Source: an uncultured Lachnospiraceae bacterium (GTDB lineage: Bacteria; Bacillota; Clostridia; Lachnospirales; Lachnospiraceae). Taken from it: 50,108 nucleotides of DNA. Positions 1 to 8,185 of the stretch are shown in pieces. Both the position numbers and the translations under genes were made by a program. Where the stretch lies: assembly GCA_947627365.1 (NCBI GenBank), contig CANQVT010000014.1, positions 1 to 50,108 on the forward strand, written 5' to 3'. Position 1 is the first letter of the stretch, and each line of letters starts with the position of its first letter. The notes below the pieces were generated by a model. It was not told the origin of the DNA and made no database searches. It worked only from the letters and a program-made list of their open reading frames with translations.

Positions 1-14
1 TGTAGATGAAACCA

Positions 15-1505
15 TTAATAGAACTGGTGGTCTCCTAATTTTGTACCTTTTCCGGAACCCGTGTTGAAGTAAAGGGCGTCTCCGATCGGGTTCTCTCCGC
101 TGATAGCCGCTGCTGCCGCATCATAACAGGCGCTGGGGACGCCGTTTGCCAATGCGCTTGCGAGTCCGCCGCTCGAAGCCGGCGTGAACTGGCCACTCTG
201 ATAGATGACCTCGCTGATCGAATTCGGGAACAACGGACTGTTTACACGGTTCATGACAACCGCTCCTACTGCAACCATGCCGTCGTAACTCTGGTTGCCC
301 GCCTCGCAGTAGATCAGCGCCGCGAGCAGGGAAGTGTCATCTGAGCCTGCCGAAGCCGTCTGGGAAGCGTCTCCTGAGCCGTCATCCGAATAATCTTCGA
401 CGGAATCGGAGTAATCTGCCCCGCTGCCATCCGAGCTTCCGTCGGAAGTTCCGGTCTGCGTCGACATCGGCGTCGCGATTGCCTCGTTTACCGGGTTCCA
501 CCACGCATCGTAGAGAATGCCGGTACCGGAATCATAGTACAGCCCGGTGCTCGCATCGTAATAGATCCCCGTCGCCGCATCGTAATAGCTCTCTGTGCCT
601 GTGCCGCTCGTATCCGTGTAGGCATCGGTCGTTGTGTCCGTATAGGAAGCTTCTGTGTAGGTTGTATCCGTGTAAGATTCTTCTGCGTAAGTTGTGTCTG
701 TATAGGAATCATCCGCGTACTCCGTGTCAGTATAAGAATCGTCTACGTAACTCGTATCATCTGTATAGCTCACGTCAGTGTATGGATCATCCGTGTACGT
801 CTCATCCGCATATGTTGTGTCTACATACGTCGTATCCGCATAAGACTCGTCCGTATATGCCGCCTCACCGCTACCGTCATCCGAATCGATCCCCCCGACC
901 GAATCCGTGTCCAAATATGCATCGTCCACGGCCACCGCCGTATCCAGCAGGAGCACTCTGGAAACGTCCTCCGCAGAGACATAGGCTATGCTGTCCGCGC
1001 CGTTCTGCACCTGCAGCCAGTGTCCCTCATCCTGCGTCAGGATAAAGGAATCGCCATATGTAAGAGAATCCAGCACCTGAGACCCTCCGTCCGCCCCGGA
1101 ATAGAGCTTGACGTCATTCCAGGTCGTCGCGACGCCCTCCACGCCATGACCCTGCGCGAGCGCCTTCGCGTCCTCGCCATAGACCAGATATTCATTCTTC
1201 ACAAAGCCGGTCAGCCCGCCGGAGCAGATCTCCGTCCACTCCTCGCCGCGGTTAATCACCCACGCCGCGCCGCCCTGGTAAAGGCAGCCGATCACCTGAC
1301 TGTCCTCGTCCGCCGCGCTGCGCACATTGACGCCGGTGCTCACCGTATCGTCGTTCGTAAGCGCGATCTCATCCCAGGCAGCTTCCTGCTGATAGGGAAA
1401 CGCGATCGAATTTTCCCGCGCCATCGCCGTGCCGCCCAGCGTCAGGCTCATACCCATTACCGCCGCTGTACAGACCACGTATTTCTTCCTTCCTCTCATA
1501 ATCAT
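15..1505 (-). CDS. Secreted SleB-type cell wall hydrolase with SH3 domains and Tyr-Asp-rich repeats
   Basis: Predicted 496-residue exported peptidoglycan hydrolase. The start is ATG 1505 (or ATG 1499, two codons on), because GGAGGAG lies just upstream. A signal peptide follows (RGRKK, hydrophobic stretch, AMA cleavage region). Two bacterial SH3-like modules lie near residues 53-110 and 118-185. A low-complexity linker at about 217-297 repeats a five-residue Tyr-Thr/Ala-Asp motif, and three YYDAxTG-type units follow at about 308-335. The C-terminal 100 residues match the SleB/Hydrolase_2 family: IYCEAGNQSYDG with likely catalytic Glu401, VGAVVMNRV, and terminal DHQFY. Family members are spore-cortex or vegetative wall lytic transglycosylases. 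The repeats and SH3 modules suggest a surface housekeeping hydrolase rather than the germination enzyme itself. It has its own promoter and follows the terminator of the RNA methyltransferase gene. Confidence 0.85.
   Translation of the reverse strand: MIMRGRKKYVVCTAAVMGMSLTLGGTAMARENSIAFPYQQEAAWDEIALTNDDTVSTGVNVRSAADEDSQVIGCLYQGGAAWVINRGEEWTEICSGGLTGFVKNEYLVYGEDAKALAQGHGVEGVATTWNDVKLYSGADGGSQVLDSLTYGDSFILTQDEGHWLQVQNGADSIAYVSAEDVSRVLLLDTAVAVDDAYLDTDSVGGIDSDDGSGEAAYTDESYADTTYVDTTYADETYTDDPYTDVSYTDDTSYVDDSYTDTEYADDSYTDTTYAEESYTDTTYTEASYTDTTTDAYTDTSGTGTESYYDAATGIYYDASTGLYYDSGTGILYDAWWNPVNEAIATPMSTQTGTSDGSSDGSGADYSDSVEDYSDDGSGDASQTASAGSDDTSLLAALIYCEAGNQSYDGMVAVGAVVMNRVNSPLFPNSISEVIYQSGQFTPASSGGLASALANGVPSACYDAAAAAISGENPIGDALYFNTGSGKGTKLGDHQFY
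615..857 (-). repeat. Degenerate 15-bp coding repeat (Tyr-[Thr/Ala/Val]-Asp pentapeptides)
   Basis: About sixteen consecutive five-residue units of the pattern Y-T/A/V-D/E-x-x occur in the wall hydrolase. At DNA level this is a diverged 15-bp tandem array with TCxGTGTA cores. It is coding and in frame, and probably a flexible acidic linker that could vary in copy number. Confidence 0.8.
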
Positions 1506-1638
1506 TATCTCCTCCCACGTCAAATCGAGAAGCAACGCTTCATATTTGCCTTACGCGTACCACTCACAGCTTACTTTACCGAGAGCGCTACATTTCTGTT
1601 AAATTTATTACGTAATTATTAACTTATGTTACGACTGT

Positions 1639-1667
1639 ATTGTAATCTTTTTAATAAGTTTTGTCAA
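1639..1667 (-). promoter_or_regulatory. Sigma-A promoter of the wall hydrolase gene
   Basis: On the minus strand TTGACA (1662-1667) and TACAAT (1639-1644) are separated by exactly 17 bp. The predicted transcript starts near 1632, leaving a leader of about 125 nt with a small GAAGC/GCTTC hairpin. No known riboswitch fold could be recognised in that leader. Confidence 0.8.
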
Positions 1668-1718
1668 CTACTTGTTTTAAAATTAACCTTTGGAAAGAAT
1701 TTCCACAAAAGCAAAGCG

Positions 1719-1751
1719 AAAAAAAGGCCCGCCCGGAGATCCAGGCGAGTC
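1719..1751 (-). terminator. Intrinsic terminator behind the RNA methyltransferase gene
   Basis: Minus-strand stem GACTCGCC/GGCGGGCC (one mismatch, one G-T pair) with a ten-base loop is followed by seven T residues. It starts 16 bp after the stop codon at 1767 and separates this unit from the hydrolase promoter. Confidence 0.7.
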
Positions 1752-1766
1752 TTAAAAATTGTCTGT

Positions 1767-2603
1767 TCAGCCGCGCCTCTGCCGGTTCGCCTCGTACATC
1801 AACACGGAAGCGGCTACGGCAGCGTTCAGCGATTCCACCTGTCCGCACATTGGAATCCGGATGTACGCGTCGGCAAGCTCTGCCGTCTCCTGCGTCAGCC
1901 CGCGGCTCTCATTGCCGATCAAAAAAGCGGACGAGCCGCGATAGGATATTTCATCGTAAAACTTTTCACCCTTTAGGTGCGCCGCGTACAGCCGCACGCC
2001 CCTGCGCTTCAACCGGTCCAGGTCCCCCTGCCAGTCCTGAGAGTAACAGAACGGCACACGGTAGACCGAGCCCATCGTCGAGCGAATCACTTTCGGATTA
2101 TAGATGTCCACGCAATCCCGGCTCAGCATGATTCCGGTAACGCCGGCCCCCTCCGCCGTGCGAAGGATCGTGCCGAGATTGCCTGGATCCTGGAGATTTT
2201 CAAGTATCATAATGAGCGGCGCACCCGCTGCGTTTCTCTGATTGTCCGCTGTCTCTGATATATTTTCCGAAATTGTATCCGGACTGCGTCCCTCCAGCAA
2301 GTCGTTGAGTGCATAGCGCCGTCTGCGCACAAGGCACAGAACGCCCTGCGGCGTCTTCGTGTCCGATACGCTCTCAAACGCACGGTCGGACAACTCCGTG
2401 AGCGGATCCACGCCCTCGAATACGGAAGGATTCTTCCGAAGAAAGCTCTCGGAGACATACGTGTGGATCAGCCTGTCCTTCGGAGCCTCGCGGTACATCT
2501 TGATGCCTTCCACGACAAAGACATCCTGAAGTTCCCGTTCTTTTGCCTTTTTCTGCAGCAGCTGCAGCTGCTTTACCTGTGGGTTGGATGTACTTGTAAT
2601 CAT
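1767..2603 (-). CDS. SpoU/TrmH-family RNA 2'-O-ribose methyltransferase
   Basis: 278 residues. An upstream open frame reaches 2903, but it lacks similarity and runs into pfkA. ATG 2603 is preceded by AGAGGT and begins the typical MITSTSNPQVKQLQ N-terminus. Residues about 1-90 look like the SpoU substrate-binding domain (VVEGIKMYREA). The C-terminal SPOUT knot has motif 1 (LENLQDPGNLGTILRTAEG), motif 2 (LIGNESRGL) and motif 3 (RIPMCGQVESLNAAVAASV). The family transfers a methyl group from S-adenosylmethionine to a ribose in rRNA or tRNA. The exact nucleotide cannot be told from sequence, so no symbol is given. It is the last gene of the housekeeping run, 187 bp after pfkA. Confidence 0.88.
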   Translation of the reverse strand: MITSTSNPQVKQLQLLQKKAKERELQDVFVVEGIKMYREAPKDRLIHTYVSESFLRKNPSVFEGVDPLTELSDRAFESVSDTKTPQGVLCLVRRRRYALNDLLEGRSPDTISENISETADNQRNAAGAPLIMILENLQDPGNLGTILRTAEGAGVTGIMLSRDCVDIYNPKVIRSTMGSVYRVPFCYSQDWQGDLDRLKRRGVRLYAAHLKGEKFYDEISYRGSSAFLIGNESRGLTQETAELADAYIRIPMCGQVESLNAAVAASVLMYEANRQRRG

Positions 2604-2790
2604 ACTACCTCTATCTATTGCCATGCCGCCGCCGACCGCCCTCGCTGCGCTCAGGCTATCCGCTGCTATAGCAGCTTCTGTCTGTGGCGCACTGGGCGTC
2701 GTGTAGCGCCCGATGGCGCGTAGGTCACAAGGAATCCTCCCGCACACGGGTTCCTCCTTATGACAATTTCCGCCCATCTCGCAAAACTGG

Positions 2791-3765
2791 TTAAATGGCC
2801 ATCGCTTTCGCGACGCGTACCATGTATTCCGGCAAATTCTTCTGCATAGCGAGCGCCTCATCAATGTCCAAATCCACATACTGTCCTTCGCGGAACGCCA
2901 CAACGCGGTTTGATTTTCCCTGAATCAGAAGATCCGCCGCGAGCGCACCCATCACCGTGCCATATACACGATCGCGGCAGGTCGGGCTACCGCCTCGCTG
3001 CATGTGTCCGAGGATTGTCGCACGGGTCTCCAGCCCGGTCGCTGCCTCGATCCTGCGGGCCATACTCGTGGAATGCCCGATGCCTTCTGCGTTGATAACA
3101 ATGTGGTGCTTCTTGCCGCGCTTGCGGTTCTGGATGATGTTGTTGATCAGAACCTGCTCATCGTAATCGTACTGCTCCGGGAGAAGAATATCCTCCGCGC
3201 CGTTCGCGATGCCGCACCAAAGCGCGATATAACCGGCGTTGCGCCCCATGACCTCTATGATGCTGCAGCGCTCATGGGAGGTCGAGGTATCACGCACCTT
3301 GTCGATTGCGTCCATCGCCGTGTTCACCGCCGTGTCAAAGCCGATCGTGTAATCCGAGCAGGCGATGTCCAGATCGATCGTGCCCGGCACGCCGATCGTA
3401 TTGATGCCGCGGGCCGCCAACTGCTGCGCGCCGCGGAATGAACCGTCACCGCCGATCACCACGAGACCATCAATCTCATGCTTCCGGCAGATCTCCGCCG
3501 CCCGATCCTGTACCTCCGGCCTCTTGAATTCCAGACATCTGGCCGTATAGAGGATCGTGCCGCCCTTCGAGATCGAATCTGAGACAGACCGCGCGGTCAG
3601 ATCGACGATCTCTTCATTCAGAAGTCCTCTGTAGCCCTGATAAATTCCTTTTACATTGATTCCCTGCGACAGCGCCTTGCGAACTACTGCGCGAATCGCT
3701 GCGTTCATGCCCGGAGCGTCGCCTCCGCTTGTCAGTACGCCTATCGTCTTCACCTTATCAGCCAT
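2791..3765 (-). CDS. pfkA: ATP-dependent 6-phosphofructokinase
   Basis: 324 residues, the usual length of bacterial PfkA. It phosphorylates fructose 6-phosphate to the 1,6-bisphosphate, the committing step of glycolysis, in the cytoplasm as a tetramer. Visible motifs: GVLTSGGDAPGMNAAIR at 9-25 for nucleotide binding, GGDGS at 105-109 (the ATP-type sequence), PGTIDLDI at 127-134 with the catalytic Asp131, MGRNAG, and GHMQRGGSP near the effector/substrate site. Most characterised enzymes have Asn where this one has Leu132 (TIDND versus TIDLD). ATG 3765 has GGGGAG six bases upstream. A promoter lies about 350 bp upstream next to the dnaE stop, so the gene can be expressed separately from dnaE. 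Confidence 0.95.
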   Translation of the reverse strand: MADKVKTIGVLTSGGDAPGMNAAIRAVVRKALSQGINVKGIYQGYRGLLNEEIVDLTARSVSDSISKGGTILYTARCLEFKRPEVQDRAAEICRKHEIDGLVVIGGDGSFRGAQQLAARGINTIGVPGTIDLDIACSDYTIGFDTAVNTAMDAIDKVRDTSTSHERCSIIEVMGRNAGYIALWCGIANGAEDILLPEQYDYDEQVLINNIIQNRKRGKKHHIVINAEGIGHSTSMARRIEAATGLETRATILGHMQRGGSPTCRDRVYGTVMGALAADLLIQGKSNRVVAFREGQYVDLDIDEALAMQKNLPEYMVRVAKAMAI

Positions 3766-3799
3766 ATTTGTCTCCCCTCTTCGTGTTTAGTTCACATAT

Positions 3800-4020
3800 T
3801 GGCTATCCGGACGCCGAAGGAGCCGATATGCGTGCCCACCGCAAACACGTTGTTCTCCTTGATTCGCTGCGCCGCTTATGGACAGCTGTCTCCGCAAACT
3901 CGCTTCGCTCAGACATGCTCCGACAGCTGTCGCTATGCTCGCGAATCCTGCGTCGAACTGCCTATCGTTTGCGTGCGGGCACGCAACATCCGGCTTTCCT
4001 GCGGCTGCTTGTGATAGAAG
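3800..4020. repeat. Nested imperfect palindrome in the pfkA leader
   Basis: This fills most of the 387-bp gap between dnaE and pfkA. Outer arms at about 3803-3850 and 3964-4010 are imperfect inverted copies sharing GCGTGCCC and GCAAAC blocks. The inner part has two copies of the palindrome GACAGCTGTC (3880-3890 and 3922-3931 area) around CTCGCTTCGCTCAGAC. Arm 3964-4010 also contains a local perfect hairpin TTGCGTG-CCCG-CACGCAA on the minus strand. No protein similarity is seen. It resembles a dispersed REP/MITE-like intergenic element, but it may also act as leader RNA structure. Confidence 0.55.
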
Positions 4021-4118
4021 CATAATTCGCTGATTTATTCTGCAAAAATGCAAGAGTATAAATGCTCTGTTGCAGGGCGTCCGGGTTTTGTGCACTAAAC
4101 ACGAATTAATTTATTGCC

Positions 4119-4147
4119 ATTCTAAAGCATTTTCTGTAAGATTGCAA
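4119..4147 (-). promoter_or_regulatory. Promoter for pfkA next to the dnaE stop codon
   Basis: Minus-strand TTGCAA (4142-4147) and TAGAAT (4119-4124) are 17 bp apart. The -35 box lies five bases from the dnaE stop. If used, the pfkA transcript carries a leader of about 347 nt that includes the palindromic element. Confidence 0.6.
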
Positions 4148-4152
4148 GAAAT

Positions 4153-7100
4153 TTACTTCTGCACAAGTTTCACATTCCCGGGGCCGAAGATCTCCGCGAG
4201 CTGCGCGATCATCGCGTCATCTGCCTGCACAGTCCAGTTGTCGCCGAGCCTGCGGACCGCCCGCTCGCTGCGCACGTAGATCACGACGTGATCCTTCCCT
4301 TCCGAATGCCGCAGCACATCGAAAAGCTCCTGCTCGCGCGCCTGATATTCCTGCTTGTCCGCGAACTGCACCCAGAGCTCGCGCGGGATCTCCTCAAACG
4401 GCCAGATCTTCTCGCAGATCAGCTTGCTCGGCTTGTCCTCCTCGCAGCTCACACGGCCGCGCACAAACACCTTGCGATCCTCCGTCAAAAGCTCGTGATT
4501 CTTCTCATAGCTTTTCGGGAATACGATCACCTCTGCGCTGCCGACCAGATCCTCAATATTCAGAAACGCCATCGTCTGATTGTTCTTCGTGTATTTGATC
4601 TTTCTGCTCGTGATCATGCCGCCGATGATTGCGGTGCTGTTGTCCGTAACCTTGGAGGCTCCCGTCTCCTCATCAAGGGCAAAGTCCGAGGTCACGTTCG
4701 TGATGCCACGCCGCCACACAGTCTCATATTTCTCGAGCGGATGCCCGCTGACATAGATGCCGAGCACCTCCTTCTCATAGGCGAGAAGCTCTTCTTTATC
4801 AAACTCACCGACATCGGGAAGCTGTACCTTATAATCCTTCTTCTCCTCGTCTCCCATCAAGTCGAACAGGGACATCTGGCCGGAAATTCCTCGCCTCTTC
4901 TCCTGTGCAACCTGATCAAGAATCTCTGCGTATACCTGAAGAAACTGCCTGCGGGTTCCTCCCAGACTGTCCATCGCTCCTGACTTGATCAGGCTCTCAA
5001 AGGTGCGCTTCGTGACATCCTTACTGCCCGCCACACGCTCGATAAAATCTGAGATATTTCTGTATGCTCCATGCGCCGCGCGCTCCTGCACGATCGTCTC
5101 GATGACCGGACGACCGATGCTCTTGATCGCAGAAAGTCCGTAACGGATGTTCTTTCCATCCACCGAGAAATTGCCCTCGCCGACGTTGATGTCCGGCGGC
5201 AGGATGCCGATCCCCATCTGGCGGCAGGTCAGCGTGTACTCCGCCACTTTCGACGGATTATCGATCACAGAGGTCATAAGCGCCGCCATAAATTCGACCG
5301 GATAATAATATTTCAGATACGCCGTCCGGTACGACACCACCGCGTAGGCCGCCGCATGCGACTTGTTGAACGCGTACTTCGCGAAATCCGTCATCTCATC
5401 GTAGATCTTGTTCGCCGTGCGCTCGTCGATCCCGTTTGCCACACAGCCAGGCACGCCCTCTTCCGGGTTGCCGTAGACAAAATTCTGGCGCTCCTTCGCC
5501 ATCACGGCAGCCTTCTTTTTCGACATCGCCCTTCGCACAAGATCGCTGCGCCCGAGCGTGTAGCCGCCGAGGTCACGCACGATCTGCATGACCTGCTCCT
5601 GATAGACGATGCAGCCATAGGTCGCCTCCAGGATCGGCTGAAGCTGCGGGCAGTCGTAGGTAATCTCCTCCGGGTGGTTCTTCCCGCGGATGTACTGCGG
5701 AATGAAATCCATCGGTCCCGGCCGGTACAGAGAAATCCCGGCAATAATATCTTCAAGACTCTGGGGCTTGAGTTCCTTCATGAAGCTCTTCATCCCCGCG
5801 CTCTCAATCTGGAACACGCCGTCCGTCTTACCTGTCCCGATCGAATCCAGCACTGCCTTGTCGTTATAATCAATCTCCTCCATCACGATCTTCTTCCCGC
5901 TGCTCTTCTCGGCCAGCTCCACGGCGTTCTGAATCACCGTCAACGTCCGCAGTCCCAGGAAATCCATCTTCAGAAGACCCAGCTCCTCGAGCGTCGTCAT
6001 CGTGAACTGAGTCGTGATCGTCCCGTCGGAGCCGCGCGAGAGCGGCACATACTCGTCCGCCGCCTTCTGGCAGATCACGACGCCCGCCGCGTGCATCGAC
6101 GTATGCCGTGGCAGGCCCTCGAGTCTCTTCGACATGTCGATGAGCTGATGAATCTTCTCGTCGTTCTCGTACATCGCGCGCAGCTCCTGACTCATCGTCA
6201 GCGCCTTGTCGATCGTGATGTTCAGCTCCTGTGGTACGAGCTTGGCAATCGAATCACACAGCGCGTATGGCAAGTCCATCACACGCCCCACATCGCGAAT
6301 GACGCCGCGCGCTGCCAGCGTACCGAAGGTGACAATCTGCACGACACGATCCTTGCCGTATTTGCGCACGACATAGTCGATGACCTCCTGCCTGCGTTCA
6401 AAGCAAAAGTCAATATCAATATCGGGCATCGACACACGCTCCGGGTTCAGGAAACGCTCGAACAGCAGATTGTAGCGGATCGGGTCGAGCTGCGTGATGC
6501 CGAGCGTGTAGGATACGATACTCCCGGCCGCCGATCCTCGTCCCGGGCCTACGCTGATGCCGTGTTCCCGCGCGTAGCGGATGAAATCCCAGACGATCAG
6601 GAAATAGTCGACGTAGCCCATCTTCTGGATGACGGAGAGCTCATAGTCCAGCCGCTCCCTGTGGGTCTCGGCCTCCTCTCCGTACAGCCTCTTAAGCCCC
6701 TCGTCGCAAAGCTTATTCAGATACTCCCAGGCCGTGTACGGCGCGGGCACGTCAAACTGCGGCAGCTTCGTCACACCGAACTCAATATCCACTTGACAGC
6801 GCTGCGCGATCCTGTAAGTGTTCTCAAGCGCCTCCGGCGCATAGGGAAACAGCTCCGCCATCTGCTCGGGCGACTTCACGTAATACTGCCCGCCCTCGTA
6901 GCGCATGCGATCCTCGTCCGCGAGCTTTTTACCGGTCTGGATACACAGCAGGATATCGTGCGCCTCCACGTCGTCCTCGTAGGTGTAGTGAACGTCATTC
7001 GTCGCGACGAGCGGGATTCCCGTCTCCTTGCTCATGCGCAGAAGCTGCTGATTGACCAGCTTCTGATCCGGGATGCCGTGATCCTGCAGCTCGAGGAAAT

Positions 7101-7611
7101 AATTGTCCTCCCCGAAGATCCCGCGGTACTTCAGCGCGATCTCCTTCGCCTCCTCGTACATCCCGCGCGCCAGATAGCGCGGCACCTCGCCTGCCAGACA
7201 GGCGCTGAGCGCGATGATGCCCTCGTGGTATTTCTCCAGGAGCTCCAGATCGACACGCGGCCGGTAATAGAAGCCCTCCACAAATCCCATAGAGACGATT
7301 TTGATCAGATTCGCGTAGCCTGCGTTGTTCTCGGCAAGCAGCACCAGATGATAGTATCGGCTTTCGTCGTTCCCGGTCTCGCGGTCGAAGCGCGAATTCG
7401 GCGCAACATACACCTCGCAGCCGAGAATTGGATTAATCCCGGCTGCCTTCGCTTCCTTATAAAAGTCAATCGCTCCGTACATCACGCCGTGGTCGGTGAT
7501 CGCGGCCGAATCCATGCCGAGCTCCTTCACACGCGCGACGTACTCCTTTATCTTATTCGAACCGTCCAGCAGGCTATACTCCGTGTGGACATGCAGATGC
7601 GTAAAATTCAC
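4153..7611 (-). CDS. dnaE: DNA polymerase III alpha subunit, DnaE type
   Basis: 1152 residues with the chosen GTG start at 7611, which has AAGGAG six bases upstream and gives the standard VNFTHLHVHTEYSLLDG beginning. An in-frame ATG at 7674 adds 21 residues but has no good ribosome site. Domains in order: PHP domain (HLHVHTEYS, then TNDVHYTYEDD), C-family polymerase core with PGRGSAAGS and catalytic acidic residues in PDIDIDF at about 397-403, thumb/fingers (DFAKYAFNKSHAAAYA), helix-hairpin-helix, and a C-terminal OB fold (about 960-1050). Replication enzyme. In Gram-positive bacteria DnaE extends primers and works with PolC, which is not in this window. Downstream of ridA and upstream of pfkA. 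Confidence 0.95.
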   Translation of the reverse strand: MNFTHLHVHTEYSLLDGSNKIKEYVARVKELGMDSAAITDHGVMYGAIDFYKEAKAAGINPILGCEVYVAPNSRFDRETGNDESRYYHLVLLAENNAGYANLIKIVSMGFVEGFYYRPRVDLELLEKYHEGIIALSACLAGEVPRYLARGMYEEAKEIALKYRGIFGEDNYFLELQDHGIPDQKLVNQQLLRMSKETGIPLVATNDVHYTYEDDVEAHDILLCIQTGKKLADEDRMRYEGGQYYVKSPEQMAELFPYAPEALENTYRIAQRCQVDIEFGVTKLPQFDVPAPYTAWEYLNKLCDEGLKRLYGEEAETHRERLDYELSVIQKMGYVDYFLIVWDFIRYAREHGISVGPGRGSAAGSIVSYTLGITQLDPIRYNLLFERFLNPERVSMPDIDIDFCFERRQEVIDYVVRKYGKDRVVQIVTFGTLAARGVIRDVGRVMDLPYALCDSIAKLVPQELNITIDKALTMSQELRAMYENDEKIHQLIDMSKRLEGLPRHTSMHAAGVVICQKAADEYVPLSRGSDGTITTQFTMTTLEELGLLKMDFLGLRTLTVIQNAVELAEKSSGKKIVMEEIDYNDKAVLDSIGTGKTDGVFQIESAGMKSFMKELKPQSLEDIIAGISLYRPGPMDFIPQYIRGKNHPEEITYDCPQLQPILEATYGCIVYQEQVMQIVRDLGGYTLGRSDLVRRAMSKKKAAVMAKERQNFVYGNPEEGVPGCVANGIDERTANKIYDEMTDFAKYAFNKSHAAAYAVVSYRTAYLKYYYPVEFMAALMTSVIDNPSKVAEYTLTCRQMGIGILPPDINVGEGNFSVDGKNIRYGLSAIKSIGRPVIETIVQERAAHGAYRNISDFIERVAGSKDVTKRTFESLIKSGAMDSLGGTRRQFLQVYAEILDQVAQEKRRGISGQMSLFDLMGDEEKKDYKVQLPDVGEFDKEELLAYEKEVLGIYVSGHPLEKYETVWRRGITNVTSDFALDEETGASKVTDNSTAIIGGMITSRKIKYTKNNQTMAFLNIEDLVGSAEVIVFPKSYEKNHELLTEDRKVFVRGRVSCEEDKPSKLICEKIWPFEEIPRELWVQFADKQEYQAREQELFDVLRHSEGKDHVVIYVRSERAVRRLGDNWTVQADDAMIAQLAEIFGPGNVKLVQK

Positions 7612-7617
7612 GGCGCT

Positions 7618-7623
7618 CTCCTT
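7618..7623 (-). promoter_or_regulatory. Ribosome binding site that fixes the GTG start of dnaE
   Basis: AAGGAG on the minus strand lies six bases before GTG 7611, while the upstream ATG at 7674 lacks such a site. The GTG start also aligns with the usual DnaE N-terminus. Confidence 0.8.
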
Positions 7624-7697
7624 CACTTTAAATAAGGCCGCGTTCCAGTCAACACTTTCGGCAGTCCCTTTCACATATTTTCAGAATATCAGAACCG

Positions 7698-8072
7698 TTA
7701 TTTCGTCGCGATAGCCTCTATCTCAAGCAGGACATCCTTCGGAAGCCTTGCCACCTCCACACAGGAACGCGCCGGGAAAACCCCGGTAAAATACTTCGCG
7801 TAGATCTCGTTGATCGTAGCGAAATCATTCATCTCCTTGATGAATACAGTCGTCTTAACCACCTGTTCCATGTTCGTGCCGCTCGCTTCCAGCAGCGCCT
7901 TCATATTCGAGAACGCCTGATTCGCCTGCGCCTCGACGCCCTCCGGAATCTCTCCTGTCGCCGGGTTCACCGGTATTACGCCCGAGGTGTAGACTACACC
8001 GTTCAGCTCGATCGCCTGCGAATACGGCCCGATCGCCGCCGGAGCCTTGTCTGTGCTGATTGCTTTTTTCAT
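7698..8072 (-). CDS. ridA: RidA-family 2-iminopropanoate/enamine deaminase
   Basis: 124 residues, full length for the YjgF/YER057c/UK114 family. RidA hydrolyses reactive enamine/imine intermediates released by PLP enzymes such as threonine dehydratase and protects other PLP enzymes. Diagnostic features are APAAIGPYSQAI at 10-21, YTSGVIPVNPATGE, the conserved Arg in PARSCVEVARLPKDV and the terminal EIEAIA. ATG 8072 is preceded by AGGAGG seven bases upstream. It sits between the CvfB-like gene and dnaE in one co-directional run, with 86 bp to dnaE and no clear terminator. Confidence 0.95.
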   Translation of the reverse strand: MKKAISTDKAPAAIGPYSQAIELNGVVYTSGVIPVNPATGEIPEGVEAQANQAFSNMKALLEASGTNMEQVVKTTVFIKEMNDFATINEIYAKYFTGVFPARSCVEVARLPKDVLLEIEAIATK

Positions 8073-8185
8073 ATAAAGTCCTCCTGTCTATGTTGTTATT
8101 CTCTGTCTTCCTTTCGATGATATCTTTCTTTCGCCTCTTCCGGATCGCAATCTGCCTTGTTTTTTCCGAATCGCACTCCACGCGC

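Noticed and set aside
615..857. Short-period repeat array as possible CRISPR or minisatellite
   Set aside because: 15-bp period translates as a regular pentapeptide linker in the wall hydrolase; no spacers.
1505..1632. Riboswitch (for example cyclic-di-AMP) in the leader of the wall hydrolase
   Set aside because: Such switches often precede wall hydrolases, but the leader is short and I could not find the conserved core.
2604..2903. N-terminal extension of the RNA methyltransferase
   Set aside because: Would overlap pfkA, has no similarity to the family, and a proper start with ribosome site exists at 2603.
5071..7635. Very long plus-strand open frame (854 codons) opposite dnaE
   Set aside because: Exact antisense shadow of a strongly conserved gene; Arg/His-rich, no ribosome site, no family resemblance.
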